A stretch of 64,000 nucleotides of DNA, taken from Bacteroidota bacterium (GTDB taxonomy: Bacteria > Bacteroidota > Bacteroidia > Bacteroidales > P3). This document shows, one piece after another, positions 51,455 through 59,961 of this stretch. A model generated the notes under the pieces. It had not been told where the DNA came from. It saw nothing but the letters and a program-made list of their open reading frames with translations, and searched no databases. Numbering within the stretch: the first letter of the stretch is position 1; each line of letters begins with the position of its first letter. The stretch lies in contig JAEZKK010000006.1 of NCBI GenBank assembly GCA_023415495.1, positions 124,001 through 188,000 on the forward strand, given 5' to 3'. Position numbers and translations under genes: made by a program.

Positions 51455-52477
51455 CTAAATTATACTCTCTAAATTGTTAGAAAGACTTCTTAGCAAATGG
51501 TCAGTTAAGGTGATAGCAACCATTGCCTCCACAATAACAATAGCTCTTGGCAAAACGCAACGGTCATGCCTGCCAGCGATATTAACTTTTGTGATATTAC
51601 CCTCTCTATCTATGCAGTCAATTCCTCTACTTAGAGTAGCTACAGGCTTGAATGCCACCCTGATATCAATATCCATCCCATTAGAAATTCCTCCCATTAT
51701 CCCACCACTATGGTTGGTTGCGGTAGAAAAGTCTTTCGTCCAATTATCTATTTGTTCGCTACCCCTAAGTCTTGCTCCTGCGAATCCATCTCCAATTTCC
51801 ACCCCCTTAACACTTGGAATGCTCATAACGCTCTTAGCTAAATCGGCACTTAATTTGTCGAAAACAGGCTCTCCAATCCCGCTTGGGCATCCCTTAACCT
51901 TACATCTAATCACCCCACCCAAACTGTCTCCACTATTATTAATAACTTCCAATTCTCTTTTAATCTTCTCTTGTTGAGTTAAATAATCCAACCCACCAAT
52001 TGATTCTATACTTCCAACAACCTCGATTCCCCGTTTCATCAGAATAAGTTTAGCTATTGCACCGCCGATAACCCGAATCGCGGTCTCTCTTGCTGAGGAA
52101 CGCCCCCCACCAGAGTAAGCATTAACGCCGTATTTCTTGAAATAAGTGTAGTCACCATGGCTTGGGCGGAATTTATCCTTGATTTCGGAGTAATCTTCCT
52201 TCTTAATATCCTTGTTCTTAATTATGAAGGCTATTGGCAGACCAAGAGTTATGTTGTTCTGAGTTCCAGATACGAACTCAACACAGTCTTCCTCTCTTCT
52301 GGAAGTAGCCTCTGGAGTATCTCTTTGTGGCTTTCGTCTTTCTATCTCCTTGTTTATAAACTCTATATCCAAGAATAAACCTGACGGACACCCATTAATA
52401 ACACCTCCAATGTAAGAGCTGTGCGACTCACCAAAGCTTGTGAGAGTAAATAACTTCCCTATAGTGTTCCCAGACAT
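51455..52477 (-). CDS. aroC: Chorismate synthase
   Basis: Last step of the shikimate pathway, using reduced FMN to turn EPSP into chorismate. 340 aa. GKLFTLTSFGESHSSYIGGV at the N-terminus, RPSHGDYTYFKKYG, GGGRSSARETAIRVIGGAIA and the late GRHDRCVLPRAIVIVEAMVA are signature motifs. It is first in a minus-strand run and is preceded by a good promoter. No other aro gene is near. Confidence 0.97.
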   Translation of the reverse strand: MSGNTIGKLFTLTSFGESHSSYIGGVINGCPSGLFLDIEFINKEIERRKPQRDTPEATSRREEDCVEFVSGTQNNITLGLPIAFIIKNKDIKKEDYSEIKDKFRPSHGDYTYFKKYGVNAYSGGGRSSARETAIRVIGGAIAKLILMKRGIEVVGSIESIGGLDYLTQQEKIKRELEVINNSGDSLGGVIRCKVKGCPSGIGEPVFDKLSADLAKSVMSIPSVKGVEIGDGFAGARLRGSEQIDNWTKDFSTATNHSGGIMGGISNGMDIDIRVAFKPVATLSRGIDCIDREGNITKVNIAGRHDRCVLPRAIVIVEAMVAITLTDHLLRSLSNNLESII

Positions 52478-52511
52478 ACTTTCATCTTTTCAAATCAACC
52501 TAATAATACTG

Positions 52512-52542
52512 CAAAAGTATTGAAAAAAACTGACATACCCAA
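52512..52542 (-). promoter_or_regulatory. aroC promoter
   Basis: On the minus strand TTG (52542-52540), 20 bases, then TACTTTTG (52519-52512). The leader is about 27 bases. Confidence 0.65.
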
Positions 52543-52637
52543 TATCATCAATTCTTATAAAACTCTTAAAACTCTTAAACCTCCATAAACGGCGTTAAAT
52601 TGTACAGAAATTCCGCTTCTATTACAAATAAACTTAG

Positions 52638-52645
52638 TAACTTTG
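52638..52645 (+). promoter_or_regulatory. -7 element of the korAB operon
   Basis: TAACTTTG, a perfect -7 match, 54 bases before korA. No good -33 is seen. Between 52543 and 52637 I see nothing else. Confidence 0.5.
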
Positions 52646-52699
52646 CCAATTATTTAGACATAATAAATTTAGTCGAAGTTATTATCAAATATAAACGAA

Positions 52700-54541
52700 A
52701 TGACAACAAAAAAACTGATTGAAAAGGACGACGTTGTTGTAAGGTTTGTCGGAGATTCCGGCGACGGTATGCAACTAATTGGTACGCTATTTTCAGAAGC
52801 ATCAGCCTTAGATGGTAATGATATTTCTACATTCCCAGATTACCCTGCAGAGATTAGAGCACCGCATAACACAATTGCTGGTGTGTCTGGTTTCCAGGTT
52901 AATGTTGGGAAAAAGGTCTATAGTTCGGGGGATAAATGCGATGTTTTGGTTTGTATGAACCCTGCATCGTTGAAATCAAACCTTAAATGGGCAAAGGCAG
53001 GAAGTATTATTATCTGTGATACTGATACTTTTACCGATGATGCAATTGAAAAAGCAGGTTATACATCTAATCCACTAACAGATGAAAGCCTATCAAGTTT
53101 TAGGATTATCCAAGCTCCTATCACTTCTATGTCAATAGAGGCTGTTAAGGAGATTATTGAGGATAAGAAATCTGCCGAAAGAACAAAGAATATCTTTGCT
53201 TTAGGTATGATTTTCTATATATTCAATAAGGATTTGGAAAATACAATTGCTTATTTAGACAAGAAATTCAAGAAAAAACCAGAGATAGCTCAAGGAAACA
53301 AAGCTGTGTTAAGAGCAGGGTATAATTACTGCGAAAATACAGACGTGTTAGAAGCACAATTCCATATAGCTAATGCTTCAATGCCTAAGGGTAAATATAG
53401 AAGTATAACTGGGAATATCGCAACAGCTTGGGGGCTTTTAGCTGCTGCTGAAAAAGCTGGATTAAACCTTTTCTTGGGGTCATATCCTATCACCCCTGCA
53501 ACTGATATTCTTATAGAAATATCAAAACATAAATCTCTTGGAGCAAAGGTTTTCCAAGCAGAGGATGAGATTGCAGGTATTTGTTCTGCAATAGGTGCTT
53601 CATTTGCTGGAGCAATGGCATGTACTACAACCTCAGGTCCAGGTCTTTCTTTAAAGAGTGAGGCTATTGGGCTTGCAGTAATGACAGAGCTTCCATTAGT
53701 TATTGTGGATGTTCAAAGAGGTGGACCTTCAACAGGTCTTCCTACCAAAACAGAGCAAAGTGACCTTTATCAAGCTCTTTACGGACGTAATGGAGAGGCA
53801 CCATGTATTATTGTTGCAGCTTCAACTCCTGCAAACTGTTTTAACTGGGCTTTCGAAGCAGCTCGTCTTTCTTTAGAAACCATGACCCCAACTATCCTTT
53901 TGACTGATGGTTATCTTGGTAATGGTTCTCAATTAATGAGAATCCCTAAGATGGATGATATGCCTAAGATTAATCCTCCTTTTGCAAAACCTAACGATGA
54001 AACTTATAAACCATATAAGAGAAACCCAGAGACTCTTGCAAGAGAGTGGGCAGTACCAGGAATGGAAGGTCTTCGTCATAGAATTGGAGGTTTAGAAAAA
54101 CAAGATATCACTGGAGCTGTTTCTACTGATAATCTTAATCATGAATTAATGACTAAGTATCGTCAGGAAAAGGTAGACAGAGTAGCACATAGAATACCTG
54201 CCCAAGAGGTGCATGGAGAAGATGATGCAGAACTATTAGTAGTTGGTTGGGGAGGAACAGAAGGCGCTTTACGTTTAGCTTGTGAAGAGCTTCAAGCAGA
54301 GGGCAAAAAAATTGCATATACTCATTTCAACTATATAATGCCTCTTCCACTAAATACAGGCGAGATAATGTCGAAATACAAAAAGATTCTTGTATGCGAA
54401 TTAAATAATGGTCAGTTCGTAAACTACCTGAGAATGAACTTCCCATTAGTTAATTTCCAACAATATAATAAGATACAAGGTTTGCCATTTGTTGTAGGCG
54501 AATTAAAAGAAAAGTTAAACCAAATCTTAGGAGGAAAGTAA
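52700..54541 (+). CDS. korA: 2-oxoacid:ferredoxin oxidoreductase, alpha subunit with fused gamma domain
   Basis: 613 aa. Residues 1-190 form the gamma domain (VRFVGDSGDGMQLIGTLFSE; FPDYPAEIRAPHNTIAGVSG), fused to the alpha (pyrimidine-binding) domain from about residue 230 (ATAWGLLAAAEKAGLNLFLG; TTSGPGLSLKSEAIGLAVM) and a C-terminal domain with GWGGTEGALRLACEEL. Together with the beta subunit it should oxidise a 2-oxoacid, most likely 2-oxoglutarate by similarity of layout, to an acyl-CoA and reduced ferredoxin. No ferredoxin-like delta subunit is encoded here. Confidence 0.92.
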   Translation: MTTKKLIEKDDVVVRFVGDSGDGMQLIGTLFSEASALDGNDISTFPDYPAEIRAPHNTIAGVSGFQVNVGKKVYSSGDKCDVLVCMNPASLKSNLKWAKAGSIIICDTDTFTDDAIEKAGYTSNPLTDESLSSFRIIQAPITSMSIEAVKEIIEDKKSAERTKNIFALGMIFYIFNKDLENTIAYLDKKFKKKPEIAQGNKAVLRAGYNYCENTDVLEAQFHIANASMPKGKYRSITGNIATAWGLLAAAEKAGLNLFLGSYPITPATDILIEISKHKSLGAKVFQAEDEIAGICSAIGASFAGAMACTTTSGPGLSLKSEAIGLAVMTELPLVIVDVQRGGPSTGLPTKTEQSDLYQALYGRNGEAPCIIVAASTPANCFNWAFEAARLSLETMTPTILLTDGYLGNGSQLMRIPKMDDMPKINPPFAKPNDETYKPYKRNPETLAREWAVPGMEGLRHRIGGLEKQDITGAVSTDNLNHELMTKYRQEKVDRVAHRIPAQEVHGEDDAELLVVGWGGTEGALRLACEELQAEGKKIAYTHFNYIMPLPLNTGEIMSKYKKILVCELNNGQFVNYLRMNFPLVNFQQYNKIQGLPFVVGELKEKLNQILGGK

Positions 54542-54543
54542 TT

Positions 54544-55566
54544 ATGGCAATTGAACACTCAACAATAGAATTAACTAAGGCCGATTTTGTTAGCGACCAA
54601 ATGGTTAAATGGTGTCCTGGATGTGGAGACCATGCAATATTATCAGCAGTATTAGGAGTATTCCCGAGGATAGCATATAAGAAAGAGAACTTTTGTATGG
54701 TATCGGGTATTGGTTGCTCATCGCGTTTCCCTTACTATGTAAATACTTATGGTTTCCATGGTATTCACGGTAGAGCTGCAGCAATTGCAACAGGAGTAAA
54801 GATAGCAAATCCTAAGCTAAGCGTTTGGATAGCTTCTGGAGATGGTGATGCTACCGCAATTGGTGGGAATCACTTTATCCACGTAATTCGTCGTAATATG
54901 GATGTAAACTATATCCTTTTCAATAACGAAATCTACGGTCTAACCAAGGGACAATACTCACCAACAACCAAGCAAGGAAAGATAACCAAGACCTCTCCTT
55001 TTGGAGTAATAGACTATCCTTTCAATCCTGGGGAATTAGTAATAGGTGCAAGAGGTACCTTCTTTGCAAGAGCAGTGGATAATAATCCTAAAACCCTGCA
55101 AGATGTACTAAATGATATGGCAGCACATGATGGAGCAGCAATTGTTGAAATCCTACAAAACTGTGTAATATTCAACGATAAAACACATAAGGAAATCACC
55201 GATAGAGCAACCAAAGACGAGAAACAAATCTGGTTGGAACATGGAAAGCCAATGCTATTTGGTAAGGAAAAAGAAAAGGGACTAAGACTTAATGGAACTT
55301 CATTAGAGGTTGTGGAGATAGGCAAGGATGGAATAACCATGGATGATATACTTGTTCACGATAGAGAGAATGAGAATACAGGTATTCATATGATGCTTGC
55401 ACAAATGCGTCCACCTCATTTCCCAATGGCATTTGGAGTAATTAGAGCAGTTCCAAAGCCAACCTATAACCAGCTTTTCAACCAACAAATGGAAGAAGCA
55501 AAACAAAATCCAAAAATTAAATCAGTTGACGATTTACTAAATAGCGGAGATACTTGGGAGATATAA
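54544..55566 (+). CDS. korB: 2-oxoacid:ferredoxin oxidoreductase, beta subunit
   Basis: 340 aa thiamine diphosphate-binding subunit. A cluster-binding pair is seen in WCPGCGDHAILSAV with a further Cys in SGIGCSSRFPYYVNTYG; the Mg-ThDP motif is GDGDATAIGGNHF followed by FNNEIYGLTKGQYSPT. The protein begins two bases after korA and ends the operon at a terminator. Whether 2-oxoglutarate or another 2-oxoacid is the substrate needs biochemical proof. Confidence 0.93.
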   Translation: MAIEHSTIELTKADFVSDQMVKWCPGCGDHAILSAVLGVFPRIAYKKENFCMVSGIGCSSRFPYYVNTYGFHGIHGRAAAIATGVKIANPKLSVWIASGDGDATAIGGNHFIHVIRRNMDVNYILFNNEIYGLTKGQYSPTTKQGKITKTSPFGVIDYPFNPGELVIGARGTFFARAVDNNPKTLQDVLNDMAAHDGAAIVEILQNCVIFNDKTHKEITDRATKDEKQIWLEHGKPMLFGKEKEKGLRLNGTSLEVVEIGKDGITMDDILVHDRENENTGIHMMLAQMRPPHFPMAFGVIRAVPKPTYNQLFNQQMEEAKQNPKIKSVDDLLNSGDTWEI

Positions 55567-55591
55567 TCTGAATAAAATTCTAACAAATACA

Positions 55592-55636
55592 AAAGAGGCT
55601 GAATTGAGTAATCAAGACAGCCTCTTTCTTTTTTAT
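55592..55636. terminator. Terminator between korB and the beta-barrel gene
   Basis: AAAGAGGCTG (55592-55601) pairs perfectly with CAGCCTCTTT (55618-55627), followed by CTTTTTT. The A-rich left side allows use from both strands. Confidence 0.88.
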
Positions 55637-55654
55637 AATCGTTGATTAGTTAAA

Positions 55655-56350
55655 CTATAGTGAAGTAGCAATACCAAGCTTGAATGATAGTTGGTTAGCT
55701 GAGAATTGAGGGAAGTCTTTTACTTTTTGATAGGTATTAGCAACCTGCATATCACCATGATAGAAGAAATATCTATATTCAGCTCCTAAAAGAATTGTAA
55801 AGCCTTTAGAAGGGCTATATTGTAGATTAAGAGCAGCAGGAACATAGAAATTATTATATTGATTTACTTGCCAACTATATTGACTAAGTTCAGAATAAAG
55901 AATATCCCTATTTGAAACCTCTGCATAATTAAGCGTGTTAACATTCCAACCAATACCTAATCTTGGAGTTATAGTAAATTTCTCATTCTTGCACAAAGCT
56001 AATCTATAACCAAAATTAGCACTGTATAAGCCAGATAAAGAAACGATTTGTTTGTTATTGGTTTTGTTTGTCCATCCTTCAGCTCCAATAGTAAAGGTAT
56101 ATTCAAAACCCATAGAAGTAGAATAACCAAGAACAACTTCAGCCCCCATATTTACAAGATTAATATCATTAATCCCTGTAAGATTGTTAAGTCTTGAGTT
56201 CTCATTAAGGGTAGAAGTGATGAAATTAACTTCATAAATTCCCTTTCTTCTTGAATTATTATCTCTCTCATTCTCTTGCGAGTCAGTATCTTGAGAGAAT
56301 GTTGCATTAAAAGCAAACAAAGAAAGAATTAAAACCAATGTTTTTTTCAT
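55655..56350 (-). CDS. Outer membrane beta-barrel protein of unknown function
   Basis: 231 aa. A signal peptide (MKKTLVLILSLFAFNATFSQ) is followed by an acidic, Asn-rich stretch and then alternating strands with aromatic girdles (YEVNFITSTLNENSR; MGFEYTFTIGAEGW; FRYFF-like LGAEYRYFFYHGDMQ), ending in a strand with LSFKLGIATSL. This suggests an eight- to ten-stranded barrel. The ligand or role is unknown. A -7 element lies 30 bases upstream. Confidence 0.78.
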   Translation of the reverse strand: MKKTLVLILSLFAFNATFSQDTDSQENERDNNSRRKGIYEVNFITSTLNENSRLNNLTGINDINLVNMGAEVVLGYSTSMGFEYTFTIGAEGWTNKTNNKQIVSLSGLYSANFGYRLALCKNEKFTITPRLGIGWNVNTLNYAEVSNRDILYSELSQYSWQVNQYNNFYVPAALNLQYSPSKGFTILLGAEYRYFFYHGDMQVANTYQKVKDFPQFSANQLSFKLGIATSL

Positions 56351-56379
56351 AGTAAATAATATTTAAAGATTAATAAGCA

Positions 56380-56387
56380 CAAAGATA
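56380..56387 (-). promoter_or_regulatory. -7 element of the beta-barrel gene
   Basis: TATCTTTG on the minus strand, about 30 bases before the ATG at 56350. Confidence 0.55.
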
Positions 56388-56483
56388 CAATATATTCTAA
56401 TATAACGATAAAAAAGAGATTTATTTCCTCTTTTTATATAAGAAAACCATATTATATTACATTTCACAAGACCTAACCTATTC

Positions 56484-56723
56484 TTAATTAACATCTGAGT
56501 TAAGATAACTAACTCTTGATTCTACGAAAATGTAATTTGATTCTATTTTTTTAGAATCAAGAGTTAGTTTTCTGTAATTTGATTCTATTTCGTTGTAATT
56601 TGATTCTATTTTATTTAATTTCACTCTTATCTGATTTATATTTCTAATTATCCTTTTCCTATATAACAAACAAGCCAATATAAAATATAGATTACTATAA
56701 AAAAGATTGTATATTTGTCGCAT
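56484..56723 (-). CDS. Small ORF with a hydrophobic N-terminus and 7-residue repeats (uncertain)
   Basis: 79 aa. The first 30 residues (MRQIYNLFYSNLYFILACLL and a basic RKR) look like a membrane anchor. Then come 7-residue repeats: IRVKLNK, IESNYNE, IESNYRK, LTLDSKK, IESNYIF, VESRVSY, LNSDVN. Hydrophobic residues at positions 1 and 5 fit a coiled coil. The repeats come from the 21-bp DNA repeat. The broken copy at 9910-10044 aligns with this frame to the stop codon, which supports coding. Against this, the start overlaps a plus-strand -7 element and no convincing minus-strand promoter exists. Confidence 0.4.
   Translation of the reverse strand: MRQIYNLFYSNLYFILACLLYRKRIIRNINQIRVKLNKIESNYNEIESNYRKLTLDSKKIESNYIFVESRVSYLNSDVN
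56489..56650. repeat. 21-bp repeat locus with inverted 15-bp cores (sister of 9851-10018)
   Basis: Clear cores at 56510 (TAACTCTTGATTCTA), 56531 (TGTAATTTGATTCTA), 56552 (TAGAATCAAGAGTTA), 56573 and 56594 (both TGTAATTTGATTCTA), all exactly 21 apart with 6-base spacers. In-phase degenerate cores beginning with T follow at 56489, 56615 and 56636. Read on the minus strand the core and spacer order equals that of the 9851 locus, except for one inverted core. Confidence 0.9.
56710..56717 (+). promoter_or_regulatory. -7 element before the small membrane protein gene
   Basis: TATATTTG, about 70 bases before the ATG at 56790. It overlaps the start region of the uncertain minus-strand ORF. Confidence 0.45.
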
Positions 56724-56789
56724 ATTTCACAAAGGAAATAAAAATAAAACTTCACTCCTTTGATAGAATAAATTAAATAACTCTTGAAA

Positions 56790-57521
56790 ATGAATAGACT
56801 AATTAAATCTTTTGGAATAGGTCTTATTGTTATTGGCTTATCTTTGTTTGTGGTTTCATTAACTTATAACAGATATACTAATGAAGATGAGTTTCAGGAT
56901 AAACTAATTGTTTTGTATGATGTAGAAGAGGATAGGTCAGAGCAGTATTATAAACTAAGAGAAGAGTATTTAACTCCAAAATTTGTATTAGAAAACTATT
57001 CAATAACCTCTATAATTCTTGGCTCAATATTATTATATGCTTCATTAATCGGAATAAACGAAATTAAAACGCCAAAGATTAAATTAGAAATAGTCTTTTT
57101 AGGTTTATTCGCATCAGTAATTACAAGTATAGGAGATGTTGGGGATTTACTTCTTGAATCTTATCGAGGGAGTTCCCCTCCTTGGGCAGATTCTTTGGGA
57201 ATACCTTTAATGAGTGTTCCTGTTTTCTTTATTATTTCAATTGTTTGGGTAATGATTAATTTAATTGGGATGAAAGAAAACTTCAAAACAAATGTAAGAA
57301 TCTTCCCAATGAAATGTAAGCATTTAAATATTTGGTATTCTATATTAGCAATTATAACAATTCTATTGCTACTATACGTAATAATATTAGGATTTTTTTG
57401 GCTTGTTCTTCCAGGTTTTCTATGGCTATATTTCTATATAAGCCTAATATTAGGAATTAGAGAGTCTAACATAAAGGAAGATAAAATAATTCTTGATAAT
57501 GAAATAGAAAAAAATGACTAA
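56790..57521 (+). CDS. Membrane protein of unknown function
   Basis: 243 aa from ATG 56790; a TTG at 56784 is in frame. About six hydrophobic helices are visible: residues 5-28, 70-90, 100-125, 140-165 and a long hydrophobic C-terminal pair near 180-230. The loop between the first two is charged (DVEEDRSEQYYKLREEYL), and a loop with RGSSPPWADSLGIP is probably external. I recognise no family. The DUF6794 gene starts 15 bases later, so the two are likely co-transcribed. Confidence 0.7.
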   Translation: MNRLIKSFGIGLIVIGLSLFVVSLTYNRYTNEDEFQDKLIVLYDVEEDRSEQYYKLREEYLTPKFVLENYSITSIILGSILLYASLIGINEIKTPKIKLEIVFLGLFASVITSIGDVGDLLLESYRGSSPPWADSLGIPLMSVPVFFIISIVWVMINLIGMKENFKTNVRIFPMKCKHLNIWYSILAIITILLLLYVIILGFFWLVLPGFLWLYFYISLILGIRESNIKEDKIILDNEIEKND

Positions 57522-57536
57522 TATAAATACTTTACC

Positions 57537-58685
57537 ATGAAAAAGACAGGTCTACTTTGTTTGTGCTTAGTTTTAAGCTTTGTAAGTGTTTCTCAAGAAT
57601 TATTTCAACCTAAAAATCTAAAACAAGCTGTAAAGTTTTTAGATGAAAATAGCCCTCAATCACTCAAAGATAGTGTTATAAAAACAGATGATGATTTAAT
57701 TGAAGAATTTTTTTATCTTGGTTCAAAGGAAATCACCAGAGATAAACATGTTTTTGAATGGACAGCGTATCCTTCCAAACTTAAGATGTATTTGAAAAAG
57801 AAAGGATTAAAATATTTTTATAAAGAAGTATTATTATCTTCATTTAAATACTATTTAATCAATGGAAAGTTAGATGAAAAGAAAATATTACTGCCTTATA
57901 TTGAAAAATCTAAAAGGTATGCTTATGAAGATGAGAATAGAAAGACTTTAGATACTTTAAGTGGGGTGTATATTCCAAAAAATCTTGATGATTGCTTTAA
58001 ACAACTTGGTGTTATTTTAGAAGAAGAGACTATAAATGAAATTAAAAGAATAGATGCAGAAGAATTGGGTGCGAATTTTCATTTTGGATTAGGAATGTGG
58101 TTACGAAATAATTGGCAATTATGGGGTATGAGTAGATTGTCTTATTATTTTAATAATAAAGGGGTATATCACCCAGATGATATGTCAGGAATCATTTTAA
58201 CATCATACCAAAGACATTTAAAAGGAGAAGATATTAAACTTGAAGAACAAATTAAACATTATCAAGATTATTGGAATGAAGGGGAAAATGGTGAGGAAAG
58301 GGAAAAAAAGGAAGAAGAAAGGAAAAAGGAGGAAGAAGAAAGAATTAATGAAGAATTTAATGAGTTTAATATTGGAGATACCGTTTCCTATAGTTATAAT
58401 TATGGTTTTGTTAGTAATGAACAAAAAGAAAAATGGATTGATGATGAGTGTATTGCAAAAGGAATTGTTTTAAAGAAAAACTTGACTAAAAAATCATTAA
58501 AAGTAAAGATAATAGAATGTTGTGATAAAAAAGGAATAATAGTATATGATAATAAAGAAATGTATGAATTTGATAAAAAATTGAATAAATGGGTTAGAGT
58601 AGAAGAAAGAGTAATAAAAAAAGCTAAAAATGGTAAGGTAAAATGGTTCCTATACGATATGTGGGATCCAAAAGAAGAATACTAA
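57537..58685 (+). CDS. Exported DUF6794-type protein with two domain copies and a charged linker
   Basis: 382 aa with a signal peptide (MKKTGLLCLCLVLSFVSVSQ). Residues about 138-235 match the DUF6794 pattern: IPKNLDDCFKQLGVIL, FHFGLGMWLRNNWQLWG, SRLSYYFNNKGVYHPDDMSG. Residues 24-115 look like a diverged first copy (KNLKQAVKFLDE; SKLKMYLKKKGLKYFYKEV; SFKYYLINGK). A Glu/Lys-rich linker near 255-280 is built from three 21-nt units, and a C-terminal beta-rich domain follows. The function is unknown. The neighbour upstream is a membrane protein. Confidence 0.72.
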   Translation: MKKTGLLCLCLVLSFVSVSQELFQPKNLKQAVKFLDENSPQSLKDSVIKTDDDLIEEFFYLGSKEITRDKHVFEWTAYPSKLKMYLKKKGLKYFYKEVLLSSFKYYLINGKLDEKKILLPYIEKSKRYAYEDENRKTLDTLSGVYIPKNLDDCFKQLGVILEEETINEIKRIDAEELGANFHFGLGMWLRNNWQLWGMSRLSYYFNNKGVYHPDDMSGIILTSYQRHLKGEDIKLEEQIKHYQDYWNEGENGEEREKKEEERKKEEEERINEEFNEFNIGDTVSYSYNYGFVSNEQKEKWIDDECIAKGIVLKKNLTKKSLKVKIIECCDKKGIIVYDNKEMYEFDKKLNKWVRVEERVIKKAKNGKVKWFLYDMWDPKEEY

Positions 58686-58700
58686 AATATATGTATATCT

Positions 58701-58808
58701 CTGGATTGCTTCACCTTCGGCTCGCAATGACGCAAAGCGTATCAAATTCTCACAATTACTAAAGCGTCTTTTTACGTCATTGCGAGGGCGAAGCCCGAAG
58801 CAATCCAG
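58701..58808. repeat. Palindromic interspersed repeat
   Basis: The left arm (58701-58732) begins CTGGATTGCTTC and ends CTCGCAATGACG; the right arm (58775-58808) begins CGTCATTGCGAG and ends GAAGCAATCCAG. They are reverse complements apart from a few central bases, around about 42 bases. The words CGTCATTGCGAG and GAAGCAATCC are known from dispersed palindromic repeats in many bacterial genomes. It is clearly GC-richer than its surroundings. The bases up to porQ hold nothing else but a weak -7-like TATACTTG at 58891. Confidence 0.85.
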
Positions 58809-58923
58809 CAATTGTAATGACTTCTGTATAAATTCTTGGTTTTAGGATAAAATCTTTGAGTACTTGTAATATTTCTAATAATTACCTCGTTATACTTGTT
58901 GTTATTTATATGAATTTATTTCT

Positions 58924-59952
58924 ATGTATAAGAGAATCTTAGTTTTATTTGCCCTTTGCTTTGTGGTTTCTTCCGCTAAGGCTCAACAAGATGTGTTTGT
59001 ATCTTATTCTTCTCTTAACCTTCGCTCTTCGGCAAAGGTTGCAGCTCTTGGAATGGATTTCTTACCATGGTATACTAACGATATAGGTGTGGGAATCACC
59101 AATCCATCTATTTTAAATAAGGATATGGATAATCAATTTGCATTTGGTTTCACTGATTTATTCGCTGGGATTTGGCAGGGTAATCTTGCTGTTTCAAAGA
59201 CTTTTAATCGCCTTGGTAGCTTTAGTTTTGGATTGAATTATATTGGTTATGGGGATTTTAAGCGAACACTTCCAAATGGTGATGAGATAGGGAATTTCTC
59301 TGCAAACGATTATATGTTTACAATAGGTTGGGCTAAAAAGCTTGAGGATAATTTGTTTATGGGTGTGAATATGAAGCCAATTATTTCACAATACGATAGC
59401 TATTCCTCATTTGCAATTGCTTTCGACCTTGCAGCAACGTATATTTATGAGAAACAAGATTTGACAGCAACCTTAATGGCAAGGAATTTTGGAGCTCAAA
59501 TTAAAACCTTTAATAATATCAAGGAAGAATTGCCTTTCGAGCTTCAGTTAGGACTTTCCAAAAAGCTTACTCATGCACCTTTCAGAATTTTTCTTTTAGT
59601 AAATAACCTTAACAAATGGGATTTAAGAGAGAATGATCCTTTAAATCCAAGAGATAGGATAGATCCTTTCACTGGAGAGATAACAAGGGAGAATAGTTTT
59701 AAAGCATTCTTGGATAATAGTTTTAGACACCTTGAGTTTGGGTTAGACTTTCAACCCTCAAAGCTTTTTAATATAGCTCTTGGTTATAGTTGGAAACAAT
59801 CGAGAGAAATGTATTTGAATGATGCTCTTTCTTTAGCAGGCTTTTCCTATGGATTTGGGATAAATATTAAGAAATTCAGCCTAAGCTTTGCAAGAAATGA
59901 ATATCATAAGTTCGGTTCTCCAAATCACCTTACTTTGATTGTCAAGATCTAA
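58924..59952 (+). CDS. porQ: Type IX secretion system protein PorQ-like
   Basis: 342 aa. A signal peptide (MYKRILVLFALCFVVSSAKA) precedes an outer-membrane beta-barrel-type sequence. The pattern LNLRSSAKVAALGMDFLPW, NPSILNKDMDNQFAFGFTD, FAGIWQGNLAVSKTF and FGLNYIGYGDFKRT, followed by FSANDYMFTIGWAKKL, matches the PorQ family. PorQ works in the outer membrane at the attachment step of the type IX system. It is monocistronic. Assignment rests on my recognition of the family and has not been tested by search. Confidence 0.8.
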   Translation: MYKRILVLFALCFVVSSAKAQQDVFVSYSSLNLRSSAKVAALGMDFLPWYTNDIGVGITNPSILNKDMDNQFAFGFTDLFAGIWQGNLAVSKTFNRLGSFSFGLNYIGYGDFKRTLPNGDEIGNFSANDYMFTIGWAKKLEDNLFMGVNMKPIISQYDSYSSFAIAFDLAATYIYEKQDLTATLMARNFGAQIKTFNNIKEELPFELQLGLSKKLTHAPFRIFLLVNNLNKWDLRENDPLNPRDRIDPFTGEITRENSFKAFLDNSFRHLEFGLDFQPSKLFNIALGYSWKQSREMYLNDALSLAGFSYGFGINIKKFSLSFARNEYHKFGSPNHLTLIVKI

Positions 59953-59961
59953 CAAGCTTTC

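Noticed and set aside
51474..51977. 167-codon ORF opposite aroC
   Set aside because: Pure antisense of a complete chorismate synthase gene.
55014..55340. 108-codon ORF opposite korB
   Set aside because: Antisense of the thiamine diphosphate-binding region, with no protein features.
58218..58473. Phe-rich minus-strand and Lys-rich plus-strand ORFs
   Set aside because: Low-complexity shadows of the Glu/Lys linker in the DUF6794 protein.
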